A stretch of DNA of 64,000 nt from an uncultured Rubripirellula sp. (lineage in GTDB: Bacteria; Planctomycetota; Planctomycetia; Pirellulales; Pirellulaceae). Below are positions 28,129 through 36,283 of the stretch, one piece after another. The notes under the pieces are model-generated. The model saw only the letters and a list, made by a program, of their open reading frames with translations, was not told the DNA's origin and ran no database searches. Position 1 is the first letter of the stretch, and each line of letters begins with the position of its first letter. A program made the translations under genes and the position numbers. The DNA lies in assembly GCA_938075415.1 (NCBI GenBank), contig CALJHC010000023.1, positions 218,306 through 282,305 on the forward strand, given 5' to 3'.

Positions 28129-29124
28129 TCAACCTGCGCCAGAAATGATTTTGGCGATCTCATCGTCGCCAAATTTCTGCTCAAGCCTCGCTCCCATTTG
28201 GGAAACCACCCGCGATGCAGCATGAGAGGCGAGATGCCCCGACTGCCGCCAATCCAGACCGTTGGTGATGCCGTACAACAAAGCACCCGCGTACATGTCT
28301 CCCGCACCAGTTGTGTCAATCGCCTTGACTTGCAAACCCTCAATCGGAAACGCCTCACCACCGTGCATCACCAAGGAACCTTTTTCACCCAGAGTGAGCG
28401 CAACGTTCTCGGCATGCTCATGAATTTTTGCTGCACAGGCGATTGGGTCGGACTCACCAGTGAGACTCTGTGCCTCAACTTCATTGCAGAAGAACAGGTC
28501 AACCGGTCCGGTAATCAGATCCCAGATCTCGTCTCGGATCATGTTGATCAAAAATGGATCTGACGCGGTCAGTGCGACCTTCACACCTAATTCTTGCGCC
28601 ACTTCCATTGCCTTGTAGGCGGCTGCTTTTGTTGTCTCTCCGGTCAAGAGATAGCCTTCGACGTAAACGTATTTTGCATCCTTGATCACGCTGCGATCGA
28701 TGTCCTCCTCTGTCAGGGTGGCTGAGGCACCCAGATTGGTCAGCATCGTTCGCTGAGCATCTTCGGTGATCAAAACCGCGCACGTACCGGTGGGTGATTC
28801 GGCGTACTGGCCCTTCATGTCGATCCCAAGGCTCTGCATGTCGTCCAGGAAAAACTTGCCAACCTCGTCGCGGCCAACCTTCCCAACATAAGCAGCTTTG
28901 CCACCGAACTCGGCCAGAGCAACGATGCTGTTCGCGGCAGAACCGCCCGCACATCGATTTAACGGTAAGCCACCCAATTTCCCCAGCACCTCCGCCTGCC
29001 GAGCATCGTCAACAAGCGTCATGACCCCCTTATCAATTCCCAACTCAGGCAGGATCGAATCATCAACACGTGCCTGAATATCAACCAATGCATTTCCAAC
29101 ACCGACTACATCAAAACTTGCCAT
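28129..29124 (-). CDS. PfkB-family carbohydrate/nucleoside kinase
   Basis: A 331-residue ribokinase-fold kinase beginning [15 protein letters not shown]. The C-terminal ATP/anion-hole signature [16 protein letters not shown] contains the catalytic Asp. The N-terminal substrate signature [16 protein letters not shown] is also present. The pattern resembles adenosine-kinase-like members; the phosphorylated substrate cannot be fixed from sequence. The start at ATG 29124 is chosen because GGAGAGATG lies directly upstream; the frame is open to 29205. Confidence 0.9.
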   Translation of the reverse strand: MASFDVVGVGNALVDIQARVDDSILPELGIDKGVMTLVDDARQAEVLGKLGGLPLNRCAGGSAANSIVALAEFGGKAAYVGKVGRDEVGKFFLDDMQSLGIDMKGQYAESPTGTCAVLITEDAQRTMLTNLGASATLTEEDIDRSVIKDAKYVYVEGYLLTGETTKAAAYKAMEVAQELGVKVALTASDPFLINMIRDEIWDLITGPVDLFFCNEVEAQSLTGESDPIACAAKIHEHAENVALTLGEKGSLVMHGGEAFPIEGLQVKAIDTTGAGDMYAGALLYGITNGLDWRQSGHLASHAASRVVSQMGARLEQKFGDDEIAKIISGAG

Positions 29125-29795
29125 CACACATCTCTCCAATTGCGAATCTCGATAACCGTAAGCAATGAGCCCCTTTGCTCGCTGACCATTCCCACTTGCA
29201 TGCAACGGCTAGCTTAAACGCCGCTTAGTCACTTGCAGACATCTAATCGCCCTGCTGAGATACCATCGTCACACAGGACCCAAGACCCGGAACACCGTAT
29301 CGCACACAAACTGAATCGGCTAGCACTCGGTACGATGCTATCTGGAACCGATCAGATCACAGCACCGGGTCAATCAGGCAGGTGGTCAGAAATCCCAGAT
29401 TGAACCATGCAACATTCAAAAATCTGAACCGGGAAAGACATGCCACAACCAAAATAATGGTTCGCCAACCTTCAGCTAAGACGGCCTTTCTACCTTGGAT
29501 CAGCGTTGGATCAGGGCCCAACTGTCAGCAAAGTGATGAAGAGAAGGGTTTTCCCAAAGGCCAATTCTCGCTACTCCCAAACAGAAATGCGCAGCCTTGG
29601 AGTCCGCGAGAATAGCCCTCCTGAGCAACCAAGCCCAACAACAGACTTGGTCAATGATTTTATCTCCGCAATGGTCCCATCCGATTTCGCGGCGTCACGA
29701 GACAGAGAAGCGGGAAGCCCACCATCTGAGGGGGCGGCAAAGCTCATTTCCACCTTTCAAACCTCACTTTCATCGTCGGAATGGATCGAGCAGCC

Positions 29796-29823
29796 TCAGA
29801 ATCGGAGTTTCAGAATCGGAGTT
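29796..29823. repeat. 14-bp tandem duplication
   Basis: Two perfect adjacent copies of TCAGAATCGGAGTT in the pfkB-rpsD gap. Confidence 0.9.
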
Positions 29824-30024
29824 AGAGGGGTCGAATCGAGTTCGACTCGTCAAGAATTTCCTGAAAGGCCGTCTGCTGAATCCAATTGGAATCGCCCAAC
29901 CGGTCCAGATGCGGTAACAGATCGTTTTCACCAATAAATCACGCAATTTACTGACGCTTCCCCCTTGTGAGAAACTGGGTAAAAAGAGAGACTACCCGAC
30001 CACAAAAATTCTGCACGCGACCAA

Positions 30025-30127
30025 CCCTCGCTGATCGTCAGCGGGGGATGCCTGAGTTGGCCCCAAACCTGTGGTAGCCAAGTCCCTGCAACGGATCGCG
30101 TTGTGCTAGAGGTATGACCTCTAACAC
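30025..30127 (+). promoter_or_regulatory. Structured leader of rpsD: two strong hairpins
   Basis: Hairpin 1 has a 10-bp stem at 30025-30034 pairing with 30038-30047, loop TCG, with one T-G pair. Hairpin 2 has TAGAGGT (30107-30113) pairing with ACCTCTA (30117-30123), loop ATG, extended by GTG/CAC across one mismatch. Both lie 45-150 bp before the rpsD start. Ribosomal protein S4 is known to bind mRNA leaders and repress its own operon in other bacteria. Whether this leader does so is inference; a simple terminator is unlikely because no T run follows either stem. Confidence 0.5.
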
Positions 30128-30172
30128 ATTGTCTCTCACCACGTCCGATGACGGCGTGAAAAGGAACACAAG

Positions 30173-30781
30173 ATGGCTCGCTACACTGGCCCCAAAGGCC
30201 GTATTAACCGTCGCCTTGGAACCCTGATTTATGAAACATCGGGTGCTTCCCGAGCTTTAGACCGTCGTCCAAATCCCCCCGGGATGCATGTGCGTGGGCG
30301 CCGTCCGAGTAACTACGGTGCGGCTTTGATGGAAAAGCAGAAGATCAAGCACTACTACGGTTTGGGTGAGCGCCAGTTAAGGCGTTATTTTGACGCAGTG
30401 GGTCGTAAGCCAGGCAACACAGGTGAATTACTTTTGTTGATGTGCGAACGTCGCTTGGACAACGTTGTACGTCGAGTTGGATTCACCAAGACACGTCCAC
30501 AGGCCCGTCAAGGTATCACCCACGGACATTTTCGTGTGAACGGTATCAAAGTCACCAAACCAAACTACTTGCTTCGCCCGGGTGATATTGTCGAAGTGCG
30601 AGGGAAAGAGAACCTGAAAAACCTCTATCGCGGTGTTATCGCCAATGCGAGCCCCGATGCATTGGACTGGGTTTCCTTCGATAGCGAAAACCTGAAAGCA
30701 ACCATGCTCGGAATTCCTGGACCAAGCGATGTAAGCTTGCCAGTGGACGCTAACAGCGTGGTTGAATTCCTGTCCCGCTAA
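30173..30781 (+). CDS. rpsD: 30S ribosomal protein S4
   Basis: Primary 16S rRNA-binding protein of the small subunit, 202 aa. The N-terminus M-A-R-Y-T-G-P-K-G-R-I-N-R-R-L-G and the S4 RNA-binding domain (C-E-R-R-L-D-N-V-V-R-R-V-G-F) are clear. No Cys cluster is present in the first 50 residues, so this is the zinc-free form. The start is marked by AAGGA eight bases upstream. The gene is alone rather than in the alpha operon with rpsM-rpsK-rpoA, so its expression must be set by its own structured leader and promoter. An 8-bp inverted repeat (AACCGCAC 30821-30828, GTGCGGTT 30872-30879) lies downstream. Confidence 0.97.
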   Translation: MARYTGPKGRINRRLGTLIYETSGASRALDRRPNPPGMHVRGRRPSNYGAALMEKQKIKHYYGLGERQLRRYFDAVGRKPGNTGELLLLMCERRLDNVVRRVGFTKTRPQARQGITHGHFRVNGIKVTKPNYLLRPGDIVEVRGKENLKNLYRGVIANASPDALDWVSFDSENLKATMLGIPGPSDVSLPVDANSVVEFLSR

Positions 30782-30953
30782 TTGACAGACGATCAAACGT
30801 TCTGATCACCATGATGTAAAAACCGCACTCTCTTGTTGTCTTCTCCATGAATGGTTTTGACTCAACAGAACGTGCGGTTATTCTGCGTGTTGGGACGTTT
30901 CGTTTCAAAAAGGCTAGGACCTTCAAGTAACTTTCTGATTGGATCTCTGAACC

Positions 30954-32381
30954 ATGCACGCTTCTGTTGTCGTTCTCGGTGGTGGTCCCGGTGGATACGC
31001 TGCCGCTTTCCTCGCGGCTGACGAAGGACTGGATGTCACCATCGTTGAGGCTGAATCACGACTCGGCGGAACATGCTTGTTGCGGGGCTGTATTCCGAGC
31101 AAAGCGCTGCTGCATGTTGCAAAAGTCATCAGCGAAGTCGAAGAACTTAGTGCGGACTGGGGCGTGTCATACGACGGCAAGCCAACGGTTGACATCGACA
31201 AAGTGCGAGCCAAGAAAGACAAAGTTATCTCCACGCTAACCGGCGGGTTAGCAAACCTTGCAAAGCGTCGCAACGTGAAGGTGATTCAGGCCAAGGGGTC
31301 TTTTGCCAATTCAACGACGCTTAATTTGGAAGGTGATCACAAATCGATTCCCGAAGGTGGTCAAATCACGTTCGACCATTGCATCTTGGCGACCGGCAGC
31401 GTTCCGGCAATGCCACCCGCATTTCGCATTGACAGTGATCGGGTGCTGGACAGCACCGGAGCACTAAAACTTCAAGACGTGCCGGAATCGATGCTGGTTG
31501 TCGGTGGAGGCTACATCGGTCTTGAAATGGGCTCGGTCTACGCAAGACTAGGGTCCAATGTGACGGTTGTTGAATTGATGGATGGCTTGCTTCCTGGAGC
31601 CGATCGTGATTTAGTCAAACCACTTGCCAAGGCAATGGAATCACTCTTTGACGGTCGCATCTTCCTCAACACAAAAGTCGGATCACTTACGCAGGTAGGG
31701 GATCAGATTGAAGTGACTTTCGAAGGACCCAACAAATTCGGGCACGAACGGTACGACCGTGTGTTGGTCAGCATCGGTCGTCGCCCCGTCACCGCAGGAC
31801 TGGGTTTGGAGAATACAAAGGTCGTCGTCAATGAAAAAGGATTCGTTGTTTGCGATTCACAGCAGCGCACGGCAGATCCAAACATTCTTGCGATCGGTGA
31901 TGTCGCGGGCGATCCAATGCTGGCTCACAAAGCCACTCATGAGGGACGAATTGCGGCGGAAGTAATCGCTGGAAAGTCCTCGGCGTTTGACAAAGCCGCA
32001 ATTCCAGCAGTTGTTTTCACGGATCCAGAAATTGCTTGGGCAGGTCTGACCGAGTCAGAAGCAAAAGAGGCTCAAAGGGAGGTCGACATCGAAATCTACC
32101 CTTGGGCTGCGAGTGGTCGTGCTCAGGCAATTGGTGTCACCAATGGTTTGACAAAGTGGTTGGTTGATCCCAAGACACACCGCGTTCTGGGATGCGGTAT
32201 CGTCGGAAGCGGAGCCGGCGAATTAATCGCCGAAGCAGTGCTTGCAATCGAAATGGGGTGTGAGGTTCATGACATCACTGACTCCGTTCACCCACACCCA
32301 ACGCTTAGCGAAACACTGATGAACGCTGGCGAAGTCCACTACGGTACCGCAACCGAAATTTACAAGCCGAAGAAAAGGTAG
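30954..32381 (+). CDS. lpdA: Dihydrolipoyl dehydrogenase
   Basis: E3 subunit of 2-oxoacid dehydrogenase and glycine cleavage complexes; it reoxidises dihydrolipoamide with NAD. 475 aa. The FAD motif is L-G-G-G-P-G-G-Y-A-A-A at the N-terminus. The redox disulfide is C41-L-L-R-G-C46 in G-G-T-C-L-L-R-G-C-I-P-S-K. The NAD site is V-G-G-G-Y-I-G-L-E-M-G, and the C-terminal active-site His lies in H-P-H-P-T-L-S-E-T. A small hairpin CCTTGA-ATTC-TCAAGG follows the stop directly (32382-32397) without a T run. E1/E2 genes are not adjacent. Mercuric reductase is excluded by the C-terminus. Confidence 0.95.
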   Translation: MHASVVVLGGGPGGYAAAFLAADEGLDVTIVEAESRLGGTCLLRGCIPSKALLHVAKVISEVEELSADWGVSYDGKPTVDIDKVRAKKDKVISTLTGGLANLAKRRNVKVIQAKGSFANSTTLNLEGDHKSIPEGGQITFDHCILATGSVPAMPPAFRIDSDRVLDSTGALKLQDVPESMLVVGGGYIGLEMGSVYARLGSNVTVVELMDGLLPGADRDLVKPLAKAMESLFDGRIFLNTKVGSLTQVGDQIEVTFEGPNKFGHERYDRVLVSIGRRPVTAGLGLENTKVVVNEKGFVVCDSQQRTADPNILAIGDVAGDPMLAHKATHEGRIAAEVIAGKSSAFDKAAIPAVVFTDPEIAWAGLTESEAKEAQREVDIEIYPWAASGRAQAIGVTNGLTKWLVDPKTHRVLGCGIVGSGAGELIAEAVLAIEMGCEVHDITDSVHPHPTLSETLMNAGEVHYGTATEIYKPKKR

Positions 32382-32907
32382 CCTTGAATTCTCAAGGTGT
32401 TCTCCAGTGACTTGATGGCTCGCCATGGCGAAGCTGTCCAAGAACGCCTGATGAGAAAAGCCCGATCGTGATGTTCTGATCATGAATCTCTGATCAACAA
32501 GGTTTTGCCCACGCTTCGAGACCCATCTGCTATTCCATCCCTTTGTTCTCTGACTCCTTGGGGTGCCTAGTCTCCCTGGGCAGAGTGACGTGGTGATGCA
32601 GCATCACCAACGCACCAGCCTAAAAACGGTTCGTCGACCTTGCGACCGAGGCAAACGGATCCCTCGCTTTGAACACCTTCTCTGCGATCTTCACCAAAAA
32701 CCCGTCATTGGGTAAACAAGCACAATCCGCCTCCAACCGGTACACTGCAGCACTGAGGATCGATCCAGTTGATTCGCGTAAGCTGTTTGACGAAGAACAT
32801 TAGAACACCACGACGAGACACAGCTGATCCGAGCAACAACTACTCTCCGTTTGCAATCACCAACGAATCAAACTTGACTGTCACCGATCAACAGGACGCC
32901 TTCTGGA
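32382..32907. other. Intergenic region with a perfect palindrome
   Basis: About 525 bp with no accepted gene between lpdA and the sulfatase-like gene, both on the plus strand. The main feature is the 19-bp palindrome at 32591-32609. The downstream gene's promoter should be here. Confidence 0.45.
32591..32609. promoter_or_regulatory. 19-bp perfect inverted repeat, possible operator or hairpin
   Basis: TGGTGATGC and GCATCACCA flank a single central A, giving perfect 9-bp arms. As RNA it would form an 8-bp stem with loop CAG. It lies about 300 bp before the sulfatase-like gene and about 210 bp after lpdA. Function is unknown. Confidence 0.45.
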
Positions 32908-34119
32908 TTGCAATCGAAAGACGAGCATCAAATCACCCGACCAAATGTTGAAAACACCTTGCCAGAGCCACCACTCATCATCGTTTCCTTGGAGGGCTTC
33001 ACCCCATCATCACTTAGCTGCTACGGGTCCTCGTGGAACCAGACACCAACGATTGACCAACTGGCGGCCAGCGGTTGCCTCTGGGATCGCTTGATCGCTT
33101 CGGATGATCAACCAGTCCAACTTCTGGCGCACTGGACTCAGGCCCAACATGATTGGGTTGAACGGTGCAAACAAAACGGAAGCATTGAGCTGATCACGGA
33201 CCGACCTTTTGATAACACCGACGAAAGTTGCTTCGACGAAATAACCATTTTGCCGACCGAACCTGTTAGTGAACGATCATCACCCGCAGCAGAATGTTTC
33301 GAAACTCGTTTCGCGCAACTGATTGCCGCGGTGGTTGAACGGCTCCAAAGCGGTGAATCGCTCGGAGCGATCTGGTTGCACAGCAATTTCCTCGCCGAGT
33401 GCTGGGATGCCCCAGTTGAGCCGTTTGAATCATTTGCCGAGACCTCTCTAGCTGAGCACCAAGAAGGGGAGGGCGGGCCAATCGACGATGGCCCTGATGC
33501 GCAACTTGTGAATCAGATCGCCTCGTCAGTGAAACCCGCTCAGTTCGAAAACGTACCAAATGACCATCCCGACCTGGTCATGCTTTGGATGAACCGATAT
33601 GGCCAACAGATACAACTGATTGATCTGATGATCGACTACTTACTTGACGAGGTGACTAACGATGACCCCTGCCTTGTGCTGTTGGGAGCGAGTGGATTCC
33701 GGCTTGGTCAAGGCGACTTCTTTGGCACCCAAGCGACCAATCTACGATCAGCCGACCTTCAAATACCACTTCTCCACACGGGAAGCAGTCCTCTACGGAT
33801 TCCCCACTTAACATCCAGCGATGAGCTTCCTGAGATCCTGAAACGTCTGGTATCTGAACATGAAGGTCACTTTCCCGAATCTCGATGGTCGATGCGGATG
33901 TCCGATGCTCAACCGATCCAGATTCAGACAAATCGCTCACTCTATGCGGTGATGACACCCGATTGGTGGTTGGTGACGGATCCCGACGGGTCTGAACACC
34001 TTTATCTGAAACCCGATGACGGCGAAGATTACAACGACGTCGCGAGGCTGCGGATGGATGTTGTGGATGAATTGTTGAATCTAAAAAAAAAACCCGCCAG
34101 TGATCCTGACGGGGCGTGA
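32908..34119 (+). CDS. Sulfatase-fold protein lacking catalytic residues
   Basis: 403 residues. The N-terminal pattern I-I-V-S-L-E-G-F-T-P-S-S-L-S-C-Y-G with T-P-T-I-D-Q-L-A-A-S-G matches the start of sulfatases, where Asp pairs normally bind calcium; here Leu-Glu-Gly replaces them. No C-x-P/S-x-R formylglycine motif follows. The usual late metal site S-D-H-G-E is replaced by G-A-S-G-F-R-L-G-Q. The C-terminal L-Y-L-K-P-D-D-G-E-D-Y-N-D-V-A resembles the sulfatase ending. No signal peptide is present, so it is probably cytoplasmic. The start is uncertain: TTG 32908 gives the longest frame, TTG 32957 is possible, and no ATG fits. It looks like a pseudoenzyme with an unknown binding or regulatory role. 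Confidence 0.72.
   Translation: MQSKDEHQITRPNVENTLPEPPLIIVSLEGFTPSSLSCYGSSWNQTPTIDQLAASGCLWDRLIASDDQPVQLLAHWTQAQHDWVERCKQNGSIELITDRPFDNTDESCFDEITILPTEPVSERSSPAAECFETRFAQLIAAVVERLQSGESLGAIWLHSNFLAECWDAPVEPFESFAETSLAEHQEGEGGPIDDGPDAQLVNQIASSVKPAQFENVPNDHPDLVMLWMNRYGQQIQLIDLMIDYLLDEVTNDDPCLVLLGASGFRLGQGDFFGTQATNLRSADLQIPLLHTGSSPLRIPHLTSSDELPEILKRLVSEHEGHFPESRWSMRMSDAQPIQIQTNRSLYAVMTPDWWLVTDPDGSEHLYLKPDDGEDYNDVARLRMDVVDELLNLKKKPASDPDGA
34083..34113 (-). terminator. Rho-independent terminator of the small secreted protein gene
   Basis: On the minus strand CCCGTCAG pairs with CTGGCGGG (one mismatch, loop GATCA), followed directly by ten T. It ends the minus-strand transcript of the gene at 34150-34539. 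The element lies inside the last codons and stop region of the plus-strand sulfatase-like gene, where it codes K-K-K-P-A-S-D-P-D. Confidence 0.85.
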
Positions 34120-34149
34120 TTTGGTTAGCTTTACCGAATCAATAACGGA

Positions 34150-34539
34150 CTAAGACTTTGGCGCCGGTGGAATTTCTTCGACAGGCAGGTCGCTGCTACT
34201 CTGCTCCACAGCATCTTCCGATTCCACTGAAGAATCTTTCTCAGCTCGCTTGGACCTGAGACGAGCAAAGAGCCCTCCACCTTGCTGAGATCGACGGTTT
34301 ACCTTTTCAGCAACCTCTTCCTCGGTCTGACTCTCCTCCGCTGGCTCTTCGGCGATCTCCCCCTCACTTGGCGACTCCGAGCCGCGATTCAAAGAGAATA
34401 AACAGCCTCCATCGTTCGCCTTCAACTTCGCAAACAACCCAACCCGCTCACCGGCACTCGCGTCCGCTGGAGCCAAAGCTATCCAAGCTCCGAGAACAAC
34501 GGCAAAAACCGGGAGACGATGAAATAAAATTCGAGCCAT
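34150..34539 (-). CDS. Small secreted protein with repeated GLFA-K/R-L motif
   Basis: 129 residues from ATG 34539, chosen because GGGGAAAGAG lies just before it and it begins a signal peptide (R-I-L-F-H-R-L-P-V-F-A-V-V-L-G-A-W-I-A-L, cleavage near A-D-A-S-A-G). The mature part has two matching segments, R-V-G-L-F-A-K-L-K-A-N and G-G-L-F-A-R-L-R-S-K-R. A Glu/Ser-rich acidic spacer separates them, and a second acidic tail rich in Glu/Ser/Pro follows. No known family is recognised. A strong terminator follows 36 bp downstream. Confidence 0.7.
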   Translation of the reverse strand: MARILFHRLPVFAVVLGAWIALAPADASAGERVGLFAKLKANDGGCLFSLNRGSESPSEGEIAEEPAEESQTEEEVAEKVNRRSQQGGGLFARLRSKRAEKDSSVESEDAVEQSSSDLPVEEIPPAPKS

Positions 34540-34653
34540 CACTCTTTCCCCTATGCAAAACCATGAATCGCCAGACAAAACACGAAGACCTCAACGGAAC
34601 GCCACCATGGAATGGGTGGAAACCGTTTGCTCGCTCAGCACTCTCTATCGAGA

Positions 34654-35031
34654 TCAAATGCCGGCGCTTTCGAAATCAAAACCCGGCACTTCGGCCTCTA
34701 GGCACTCAAGCAAGAGATTTCGGAACGCTTGTGAACACGCCTCCGCTGCTGTCAATGTAAACCGCTGAGGCAAGCAAGGCAACTTGCCTAAGGCAGAGGG
34801 GAGACACAGATCCTTGATCACCGAAGCAATCATGAGCCAGAAGGATGCATTGGATCCAAAAGGGGTCGCATCGGAGTGCCAAAGCACCTCACGCCAGACC
34901 TTTTCAAGATCGGCTAACGCATGCGACAAGTTGGTTGTAGGAATGCGAAAATTTCTCGAGCCGTAAAGCGACACTTGCTCATCTGGCCCCATTTCCACCA
35001 TCGTCGATTCCGTGACTGAAAACGAATCCAT
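34654..35031 (-). CDS. Hypothetical protein, 125 aa
   Basis: A 125-codon frame from ATG 35031. Predicted helices include L-S-H-A-L-A-D-L-E-K-V-W-R-E-V-L and T-A-A-E-A-C-S-Q-A-F-R-N-L-L-L-E-C-L-E. There is no signal peptide or membrane segment, and no family is recognised. Same strand as the small secreted protein gene 115 bp downstream. Balanced composition and length support a real gene, but start signals are weak (only GAG five bases upstream). Confidence 0.55.
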   Translation of the reverse strand: MDSFSVTESTMVEMGPDEQVSLYGSRNFRIPTTNLSHALADLEKVWREVLWHSDATPFGSNASFWLMIASVIKDLCLPSALGKLPCLPQRFTLTAAEACSQAFRNLLLECLEAEVPGFDFESAGI

Positions 35032-35369
35032 GACTCAGAACAAGTGTCGGGATGGCAGCAGCATTGGGTTGGCCAACCAACAGAGTCTTCTCCAATTTGG
35101 CTCACTGGCTGTGTTTGATCATCAAGATAGCGCTAACTTCCGCTGGATCGCTAATTGAGGCAAAGAATGATGAAAGACAACGTCCTCCAGCAACCCGCCC
35201 GTCTCGGCGCTTCGGAGGTAATTCTGGTCCATTCCAGCAAGGCTGGACCTTGACCCAATTCTTCTCCAGGGCAGCTAGAGCTTTCGTTTTGAATCGATGT
35301 TTTCGAATAAACGGTCATCCCTCGAGCATTATCCCTCGAGCAACGGAACCCTTCGCCGGGCGAGTGACG
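35032..35369. other. Intergenic region with 14-bp duplication
   Basis: No gene is seen. ATCCCTCGAGCA occurs at 35317-35328 and 35331-35342 (14-bp period), just downstream of the lipoprotein gene's 3' end. Confidence 0.5.
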
Positions 35370-35966
35370 TCAGCGTTTCAAAACAGCATTTGGTGCGGCA
35401 GCCTGTGAAGTGGCACTTTGGGGCGTCGCGTCAGCGTTAATCCCGGGATTCGCAAGCAACTTTGCCATCATTTCGCCGTTCTCGAAATCAAGCACCAGTG
35501 GGGGCTGCGTTTCACCGAGCGCCATCACCAAGCCCGAAATTCGCCACTGCAACCCTTCTTGCTCGACGGCCCAGACGACTTGATTCTCTGTTTCCGTTCC
35601 ATCGGAACTTGGCTCGATCCAGAGTGTATGCACCAAAACAGAGCCCGGTTCATTCGGCACCGTCTCGGAACGAGTCACCTCGAATCTTGCATCAGGGGAA
35701 CCAATGGGCTGAACGGAATGCCCGATGCGACGCAGTTCAGATTGAGCGTTTTTCGTGAGAAGACTTTCCGCCAACGAATCGCCACCACCACGACGAATTC
35801 CGTCGAGGAATTGACTAACAATATCAGTGGGCGAACTCACCGAAGCGATTGCGTTATCCTCGACTTCTGGTGAGTTCGATGGCAGGTTAATCGCGGTCGG
35901 ATCATCAGTGCCGCAGCCAATGACAAAGGAGAGGGCCAACAATACAAAGATTGATGAGCGGGACAT
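35370..35966 (-). CDS. Putative lipoprotein
   Basis: 198 residues from ATG 35966, with GAAGG upstream. A lipoprotein signal is clear: S-I-F-V-L-L-A-L-S-F-V-I-G-C-G, with the lipobox Cys at about residue 18 for lipid attachment. The mature domain has a helix V-S-Q-F-L-D-G-I-R-R-G-G-G-D-S-L-A-E, then beta-strands with paired substitutions (V-L-V-H-T-L-W-I-E-P, Q-W-R-I-S-G-L-V-M), as in small NTF2/SnoaL-like folds. That fold guess is an inference. The C-terminus is Ala/Gln/Ser-rich. Specific role unknown. Confidence 0.78.
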   Translation of the reverse strand: MSRSSIFVLLALSFVIGCGTDDPTAINLPSNSPEVEDNAIASVSSPTDIVSQFLDGIRRGGGDSLAESLLTKNAQSELRRIGHSVQPIGSPDARFEVTRSETVPNEPGSVLVHTLWIEPSSDGTETENQVVWAVEQEGLQWRISGLVMALGETQPPLVLDFENGEMMAKLLANPGINADATPQSATSQAAAPNAVLKR

Positions 35967-36283
35967 TTCTGGGCCTTCGAAAATAATCGGACGGGTGAGT
36001 TGTGGGGGGGTGATCGCACACCTGTTGTCGTGGATACTCAATGGCACCGTCTGAAGTCAATAGATTTTGCCAAATTGGCATTTGCCATCGATTAGACTTC
36101 GGTTCGATGGGTTGAACCTCGAATCACTTCGTTTGCGATGAAAAAGAGGAACTAAGTGAATTCTGGACTCCTTGGTAGGGAGGGTGGATTCACCTATCGC
36201 CTCGTTCAGGTTTCTCTCACAATAGCGGCATTGAATCACATCACGTGACCCCATCCGATGGGGACTGAAAAAAGACTGGCTTT
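35967..36283. other. Divergent intergenic region
   Basis: 317 bp between the divergent lipoprotein and DUF6677-like genes; both promoters should lie here. A seven-G run is near 36003. No other feature is recognised. Confidence 0.4.

Larger units (their letters stand above)
29125..30172. other. Long intergenic region upstream of rpsD
   Basis: About 1 kb between divergent pfkB-like and rpsD genes. It contains a perfect 14-bp duplication TCAGAATCGGAGTT (29796-29823) and, close to rpsD, two strong hairpins listed separately. An open frame at 29506-29937 (143 codons) crosses the repeat, has no domain and is not accepted. I see no tRNA or other structural RNA that I can name. Confidence 0.45.

Noticed and set aside
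29506..29937. 143-codon plus-strand open frame upstream of rpsD
   Set aside because: Low-complexity Ser/Pro/Arg composition, crosses a 14-bp tandem duplication, no ribosome site and no domain.
30821..30879. 8-bp inverted repeat after rpsD as a terminator
   Set aside because: The loop would be 43 bases and no T run follows, so it is not a convincing rho-independent terminator.
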